From NCBI GenBank assembly GCA_964007475.1, contig OZ023273.1:86818930-86882929 (forward strand): a DNA stretch of 64,000 bases, given 5' to 3'. The notes beneath the pieces were generated by a model. It was not told the DNA's origin. It saw only the letters and a program-made list of their open reading frames with translations, and did not search any database. A program made the translations under genes and the position numbers. Below, in pieces: positions 57,994-64,000 of this stretch. How positions within the stretch are numbered: the stretch's first letter is position 1; each line of letters opens with the position of its first letter. This DNA is from Hybos culiciformis (Eukaryota; Arthropoda; Insecta; Diptera; Hybotidae).

Positions 57994-59738
57994 TCTAAGT
58001 AAGACAATCCATTAATATTAAATAAAAATGAAATGCTGTTCGTTGGTAAGCGCATCACTTGAGATTTGGCTAATTTTTTTTTAAAGTTCGTATTAGTAAC
58101 AGAATAAGGTTTCTGAGGAAAAAAAATGGATAAGTAACCTGGAAAATTGGAAAATTCGAGAAAAAATGAAAATACTTTTTTCTATTAGATTTTATGTACG
58201 AATTCAATACCATATCTCTATATTGATAAAGACTAGGCTAGGGCGAAACAACGTTTGAGTCAAGACGACAAAGAAAATAATACTATTTTGTTGGTATATC
58301 AGTCTCTCGCCAATTAGTTCGCACTTTCAAACTTCTTCAGGGCTATAAAATACAAATATCATTTAAAAAATTGCTTAAAAAACCAGTAGAGTGTAATTCA
58401 CTGCAGTTAGACTTACGACATTGAATATTTTAAGTGTGGTAACAAAGTTATTTTTAAACGTTTACGAAAAAAAAAAATTACAACAAAAAAAAAACTAAAT
58501 AAAATAACGAACGAAATATAATTTCATTCAATTCACTTCGTTTTCGCTTTCATCGGAAGTCTTAATTTGGCTAAATGTATTTTTAAATACTTACTTTGAA
58601 ACCCAAATCTATAAATCTGCTATCACATTAACCTTAGCTTACCCTCTTCACACGATATTTTTCGACCGATTTTGATATTTTAATTTTTTTTTTTAAATCA
58701 AGATATCAATTGTCAATTTTTTTTTTTTTTTGGATTTTTGATTGAGGCGTTTTTCATCTTCAAATTCATCAAATTAATATTGAAATATTTACAACAACAA
58801 AATGAAAATAATTTCAAGAATTTCAAATGAGAATGTGGCAATATACTCATTTTCCTAAATCAGAGTGAGCAAAAACAAAGCTCGCTTGAATAATAATTAT
58901 TTTATAATTGTCATAAACAATCTGTTATGCAAAAAAGTATTTGCAACAAATATGAACTCTGTGTTCAAACACTTGTACATGAAGTCTAAAGAGAAAGTTA
59001 TGGAAACAAAAAAATAAAATAAAAGATTTGTAAAGGAAACAAAAAGCACCTGATGAACTTGAAGATTTTTTCCTTCTTCATATTTTTCTATTTTTCTATT
59101 TATCCATTTTTTTTTCTATTTCACAATCTAATTGGTAATTTCTACCTTTTATCTATTTTATGTAGATTTCAATTTTCCTGTGGTTGTTTAAATAAATTTA
59201 ACTTTTCCTTAAGCCAAAAAAAAAAGAAGTAAATACCAACAATATAGTTATATATGTTTACATACATTTTTTGTTCCAACATAGAACAAAGTTCATAATT
59301 TAATCTTTTTCTTGTTTTGTCGTTACTTTTCTACGGTGTGCTATCCTTTCAAAAAAAACAAAAAAGAAGGAAATAAATAACTTTTTATTTAATAAAAAAA
59401 AAAACAGAGTAAAAAGCAAATTGTTTATGTACTACTTTGATAAAATTTGTCATAAAATAATATAGCAAAAAAAAAAAAAATAAAAGGGGTTCAATATCAT
59501 TATCATTGTTGTTAAACAACATAAACTTTCGGCTTAAAATGAAATTTAGGATGAATCTTAGGATATTTCTTTTTTTTTTTTGCTTTTATTTTTTTTATCA
59601 TATTATAGGAATTATATATTATATGTTTGTATATATATTGGTACATAATATCTGAACATATTTTTAACACAATTTTTTTTGTAAAGTTAAGTTATATATT
59701 ATTTGATGAAAAATATATTTATATAAATATTTTACTTT
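57994..59738. other. AT-rich DNA, nothing recognised
   Basis: No frame with a domain and no terminal repeats seen. Confidence 0.5.
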
Positions 59739-60067
59739 AGTGCTTCTCCATAAAACTTTTTGAAATAAAAATATCTGAATATAAATATTCCAAATGTATT
59801 TTGTTAGTGTAATTAAAAGTCAAAAATATTTTCAGTTGAATTTTTTAATACATGTCTCTAGGCATGTATTAAAATATTCTGTAGAAAAAAATACAACTAG
59901 TGTCAAATCAAAAAGTTGTTTTGATTTCAATTTTAAATTACTAATAAAATTCTTTTTTTAATAATAAAATTATTCTCCGTAAAATTTGTACTTTTTTGAC
60001 ACTACCGAAATATTTTCGTACTAGAATATTTTTATTCAAGAAAAAAAAATTTTCACGGAGAAGCACT
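59739..60067. mobile_element. MITE with AGTGCTTCTCC ends
   Basis: AGTGCTTCTCCATAAAAC and TTTTCACGGAGAAGCACT pair as terminal inverted repeats; AATAAAAATAT blocks pair further in. A separate inner hairpin is TTAATACATG..CATGTATTAA (about 59846-59872). The flanks give no firm duplication. The terminal form resembles Tc1/mariner MITEs. Confidence 0.7.
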
Positions 60068-60069
60068 TT

Positions 60070-62632
60070 TAACTTTTAGAATTTAATAATTTCTAAAATC
60101 CAGTTTTAAGTGTATGTATTTATTAATAGTGTTTCGTTGTATCATTAAAAAAAATATCGTATAGTTCATACTTAAACACTCACTGCAAACCTTTTGATTT
60201 CGAAATAGAATTAACAAGAACAGTGATAGTGGAATTTATATATTATTGAGGACCATGTCTTTTGAAAAATTCAAGTTTTTAATTATCAACGAAAGTGTAA
60301 AATGAAGAGTGTTACAATTCTTCAGTACTATCCTATCTTAATATCGTCTGGTGAGTTTTGAGTAAAACGCATTTAAAGTTTTTGAAAAGCTAAAAATTTT
60401 TATATGAAATATGCAACATTTTTATATTTGTCGTTTAAGACTTGCTAGGATCAAGATTCAAAAATGAAGAATATAAAGTGGACCAAGAGGAAACAAATGG
60501 TGCTATAGATAATAGAGATGGAAGGAAGGGGCGTAAGGCAGAGGCAGAACTACACGAATTACATGTTTTAAAATATTTTCTTCCGTATATACTTCTCCAA
60601 ATTTTAATTAGCTTGATAACGGTCAAAATCAAGCTAATTAAAATTGATATAAATTGAAAAACGCACATAATGCTTGGAAACGAATTATGAGTGCTAAATA
60701 ATTTGTGCAATTATTTTTTACTCTTTACAAAAAAAAAAAAGAAGAGTTTATTATCCTAAATATTGTAAAATTAAAACTAGAACTATAAAATAACTAGCGA
60801 GCCTATTACAAGCAAACATTTTAAATTATGTTGGTGGTTCTTTGAATATTTTGTTAAATAAATAAATTTTATTTTTTTTTTATTTTAATATCCAACTAAC
60901 ATTATGGTAATTTTCACCTGCTTAGCAAAATTTAAACAGATAATCAGCAGCTTATAATTATTAGCATATATAACTATAATGGTGTCAAATAAAAATAAAA
61001 AATAGATTATCTAGTTGAAACATTTTAATCAAATATATGAAATATATGATGAAATTTGGAAATGTGACTGAAAATTAGCACAATGTAAACTGGTCACAGA
61101 GAAAGAATATTTTTTTTAAGCACTTTGATCCTTAATACCATAAGCACATTTTACGTATTGAAGAAAATTATTCTTTTCTAATTTTTTTTTTTTTTTTTCA
61201 TACCTTACTATTTAAGAATATTTTCAAACCATTTCCGGTTGAAAAAATATTTCCTTCAAAATATTGGAAAAACCACAAACATATCTTTTGTTAAATTTCT
61301 AAGGGTTTAGAATAAAGAACTTGAATTCATTAACATAGATGGTCAGGCCAATAATAATCTATGTATATAATAAGAATAGAAATGTGATATTTTGCATAAA
61401 AATTTACATTTTAGTTCTTTTTCAAAACATATAGAGATTAACTTTGTACAATGGTATTAGTGGTATATAAATAATTTATTGGCTTTTAATCCATCTATTA
61501 AAGCTGGAAAAATTCATAATTCTAAAAAATTGTTCATGTTTTTCCCTATCATAAATTTCTAACATGAATTTGGATTCACATTTAATTTGTGATACAGCTC
61601 CAGCAAATTGAGACCCAAAGTGATCTGATTGCGAAACTAAATGGACTTAGTTCTATACTAAATTAATTACAATAAATAGTGATGTTTAGAAATTTTTAAT
61701 AAATTATGTAAATATGCTGAATTAAAAAATAACTTGTAATAATAATTTTTTTTTTTCCACATTCAACTCTAATTGCATTCACTTCAGTATAATATTGAAT
61801 TTGCATTTTAAAAATTATGTGTTAAGTGATGAAATGATTCAAAGAAAAACTGGATTGAAGCCAAAATTATATTTTTTTTTTAACGTTATTTATTTTATAT
61901 TAAATTAAGTGAACTTAATGCGCTACAAGCCAGTTTATATATTTTTTTTAATCATAATGAAAATAATTTTTTCTCGTTGTTTATAAAAGAGTTATTTCGC
62001 CCAAAAATACAATAAATTAATCTTATCAAATTTTCAAATATTAATTTTTAATCCAAAAATATGACAAGATGTATATACGAATTAGAAAATTAAAGATAAA
62101 AAAATTGAAGAGTTAAAGTATCCTTTTTCTTTGAAACTTAACTGCGAATTAGATAAGTGCTGTGGATATGTATTTCAAGTTATCCGCAACAGAATTATTT
62201 TTATGAAAAAATTATGAAAAAATGATGCAAAAATTGATTGATTTTCTAATTAATGTTTCATAAAAATGTTTAAGATAAAATTTTATTTTCCAAATGATTC
62301 AAATTTTATGTTCAAACTCTTTAGTTCATATTGATTAAGCATATTTACATTACCGTCAAAAACAAGCATGCATAGTTACAACGCTGTACACATATCAATT
62401 AATGTTTCAGTAATGTTTCTGCTTAGAAATTAGTGTATTATGTTTGCGCTTTCGAATATATTCCATTAAAAAAATATTATTTTCAGAAGTATTATATTGT
62501 TATATATTATACATTATATATATAAAATAGATTTTTACATAATTCAATCTATATAGCATAATTTACATTATTATTAAAAGAATCGTATAACTTAAATGAA
62601 TTTTTAGTTATTTGTATAATATCTGTGGCCGC
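60070..62632. other. AT-rich DNA around the candidate exon, otherwise nothing recognised
   Basis: Apart from the frame at 60437-60657 I see no coding signal, RNA gene or repeat with borders. Confidence 0.45.
60437..60657 (+). CDS. candidate exon, unknown protein (low confidence)
   Basis: The frame LLGSRFKNEEYKVDQEETNG onward has a composition unlike the surrounding shadows: an acidic then basic hydrophilic stretch (EETNGAIDNRDGRKGRKAEA) followed by a hydrophobic segment (VLKYFLPYILLQILISLIT) that could span a membrane. A plausible splice acceptor (TATATTTGTCGTTTAAG) ends at 60439. The frame closes at TGA 60655-60657 unless a donor at about 60621 (AACG|GTCAAA) is used. A 16-bp-arm hairpin (60602-60643) overlaps its end. 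I do not recognise the protein, and chance is possible. Confidence 0.3.
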
Positions 62633-62763
62633 TAGGGTTTCTGGACTCGATTCGACTCGGACTCGGACTCGTAGAGTATTTGGTTTATTAAAGGACTCGG
62701 TACTCGACCATAAAACTCCCGAGTCCCGAGTCTAAGTTATTAATTTTTTTTTTAATTTGTTTA

Positions 62764-63126
62764 GGGGCTGTTCACAAATTACGTAACGGCTTAGGGGGGG
62801 GGGTTTGAAAATTTGTTACGGTTTGTTACGGCGAGGGGGGGGGTGTTTATAAAAATGTTATGTAACCAAATTTCCTCCTTTTTATAAAAAAAATTACACT
62901 AAATATAATATTAATGCACGCAAAAAAAACTTAAGTTATAATGAATTTTGTTTTGTTTATTCGAATAAAAAAATTGTTCAAAAAGTACTTTAAAAAGTGT
63001 TTAACTTTTGTTACGTTATTCTTCTGGGGGGGGGGGTCTTCGGAATTTGTTACGATCTGTTACTATGGGGGGGGGGGGGTGTTAAAAAACGGCAAAAAAA
63101 GCGTTACGTAATATGTGAACAGTCCC
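62764..63126. mobile_element. PIF/Harbinger-like MITE with G-runs, TSD TTA
   Basis: GGGGCTGTTCACAAATTACG and CGTAATATGTGAACAGTCCC are inverted repeats, and TTA is duplicated (62761-62763, 63127-63129), the PIF/Harbinger target. Four runs of 9-13 G (about 62794, 62835, 63026 and 63067) lie on the same strand, so the interior is not a simple inverted repeat although the ends are. Confidence 0.85.
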
Positions 63127-63347
63127 TTAACAATCGATCAAAAATTTAAATTTATTCTTAAGAGTAGGCGTTGTAAAACAAATTAAAAAAACTCAATATA
63201 ATGTATTTCGTGAAAATTGTTTTATTTAATAATAATTGACGAAGCTGTTTTATGAATTAAAAAAGGTAATTATTATTAATTAATAAGATTAATTATAATT
63301 ATTGAAATAAAATTTATTTTTCTGTTTAGTTCAAAAAGGAAAAAAAG

Positions 63348-64000
63348 ATGTCACAAAAAAAATCATCAAAAGTTTGGGAATATTTCACTGAATAGAAGAA
63401 CAAAAAAGCTGAGTGTAATATATGCCAAACTACTTTATCTGTTGTTGATTCAAGCACAACATCTCATAATATTAACCCAAATTTAGAGAAACGTGAAAGG
63501 GAAATTGATTCTGAAGTTCGATGTTCCACTAAAAAACCAAGGACAATGATGGAATTTGTAAAACGTTCAAGTTTACAAGAAATCGTTGCAAAATTGGCGG
63601 CAGTAGATCGAATTTCAATAAGAGCCATAACCAGATCGGAATTTATACGAGAATCAATTGCTAATCGTGGATTTAAATCGCCTAAAAATGAAACCGACGT
63701 GATGAAATTAATACATGACCATTTTGAACAAATGAAAAAGAAAATGATTGGCGAATTGTCGGAGAAAATCAAAAATAACGTAAGATTTAGCTTGACACTC
63801 GATGAATGGACCAGCACACGAACAAAGAAATATGTTAATGTTAATATAATTCTACACGGCACCCCAACTGAAGAACCATACAATCTTGGACTAGCCCGTA
63901 TATTCGGATCTTGTACAGCAATGCAATTACTTGAAACTGTTACTCATCATTTGGCTTTGTTTGAAGTAAATTATGAGCAGCACATAGTTGGCACAACAGG
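63348..64000 (+). pseudogene. hAT transposase N-terminal part with BED finger, one premature stop, incomplete
   Basis: From ATG 63348 the frame gives a BED-finger start (KVWEYFTE, stop TAG 63393-63395, then KAECNICQTTLS) and continues open for about 200 codons to the window edge. Conserved parts are ISIRAITRSEFIRESI, the stretch before the first catalytic Asp (VRFSLTLDEWTSTRTKKYV) and LARIFGSCTAMQLLETV. This is a cut-and-paste transposase of the hAT superfamily. A single stop in the BED zinc finger is the only lesion seen, so the copy is young or the stop is polymorphic. The preceding TTTAG at 63324-63328 could be a splice acceptor, with translation then starting at 63348. Confidence 0.85.

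Larger units (their letters stand above)
62633..64000 (+). mobile_element. hAT element, left part, runs off the window
   Basis: It begins TAGGGTTTCTGGACTCG, an Ac-like hAT terminus, followed by a (GACTCG)n subterminal repeat (62652-62735). A PIF/Harbinger-like MITE is inserted in its 5' leader (62764-63126), and the transposase frame starts at 63348. The right end is outside the window, so the duplication cannot be checked. Confidence 0.75.

Noticed and set aside
63464..63883. 139-codon minus-strand frame
   Set aside because: Antisense of the hAT transposase frame, which has recognisable motifs.

Overview
The window looks like gene-poor, very AT-rich nuclear DNA from an arthropod, most likely an insect. 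The reasons are: long A/T homopolymers; small spliced exons with GT/AG borders; a Piwi-clade fragment; and a mixed load of class I and class II transposons (non-LTR, hAT, CACTA/EnSpm-like, Tc1/mariner-like, PIF/Harbinger-like and Foldback/Mutator-like). I cannot name the species. There is one assembly gap (1282-1481). I see no complete host gene, rRNA, canonical tRNA or CRISPR array.

Left part (1-18 kb): a truncated non-LTR retrotransposon 3' end (2-1013), then a very large Foldback/Mutator-like element (2970-12602). Its ends match and it is flanked by the 9-bp duplication TTTATTTAA. Next to its left terminal array lies the C-terminal PIWI domain of a Piwi-clade Argonaute, with all catalytic residues but broken by a 29-bp internal duplication. 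A smaller member of the same family (8411-9367, TSD ATATTTTTT) is nested inside. Then come a 0.55-kb inverted repeat that would give long dsRNA (13113-13664), a FLYWCH-like zinc-finger exon (14627-15105), a second family of palindrome-array element (15463-16028, TSD CTTTCAGAA), and a 62-bp palindromic satellite (16873-17410).

Middle (18-35 kb): hAT remnants, foldback elements built from short motifs, four elements nested inside one another (24081-26643), and an A-X-A duplication at 33.2-34.6 kb whose X part is a second copy of 30.25-31.05 kb.

34848-42756 is an almost complete CACTA/EnSpm-like transposon. All its genes lie on the minus strand: a three-exon 108-aa protein, a C2H2 zinc finger plus Tnp2-like transposase (split by a -1 frameshift), and an eight-exon 520-aa protein with a SAM-like N-terminus. 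The cassette is flanked by subterminal TTACGGA repeats and CACTC termini. I predict these genes act together in transposition (transposase plus accessory DNA- or protein-binding factors); that is inference.

Right part (43-64 kb): small hAT elements, a tRNA-like segment, and a nest of terminal-repeat elements at 49.8-53.1 kb. In that nest a palindrome-array element (TSD TGCGGTGAG) splits a cysteine-rich gene fragment, and a THAP-like fragment lies next to it. After that comes mostly featureless AT-rich DNA. The window ends inside a hAT element with a BED/transposase reading frame interrupted by one stop codon. Such dense nesting suggests a transposon graveyard or heterochromatin-like locus, possibly a small-RNA source.
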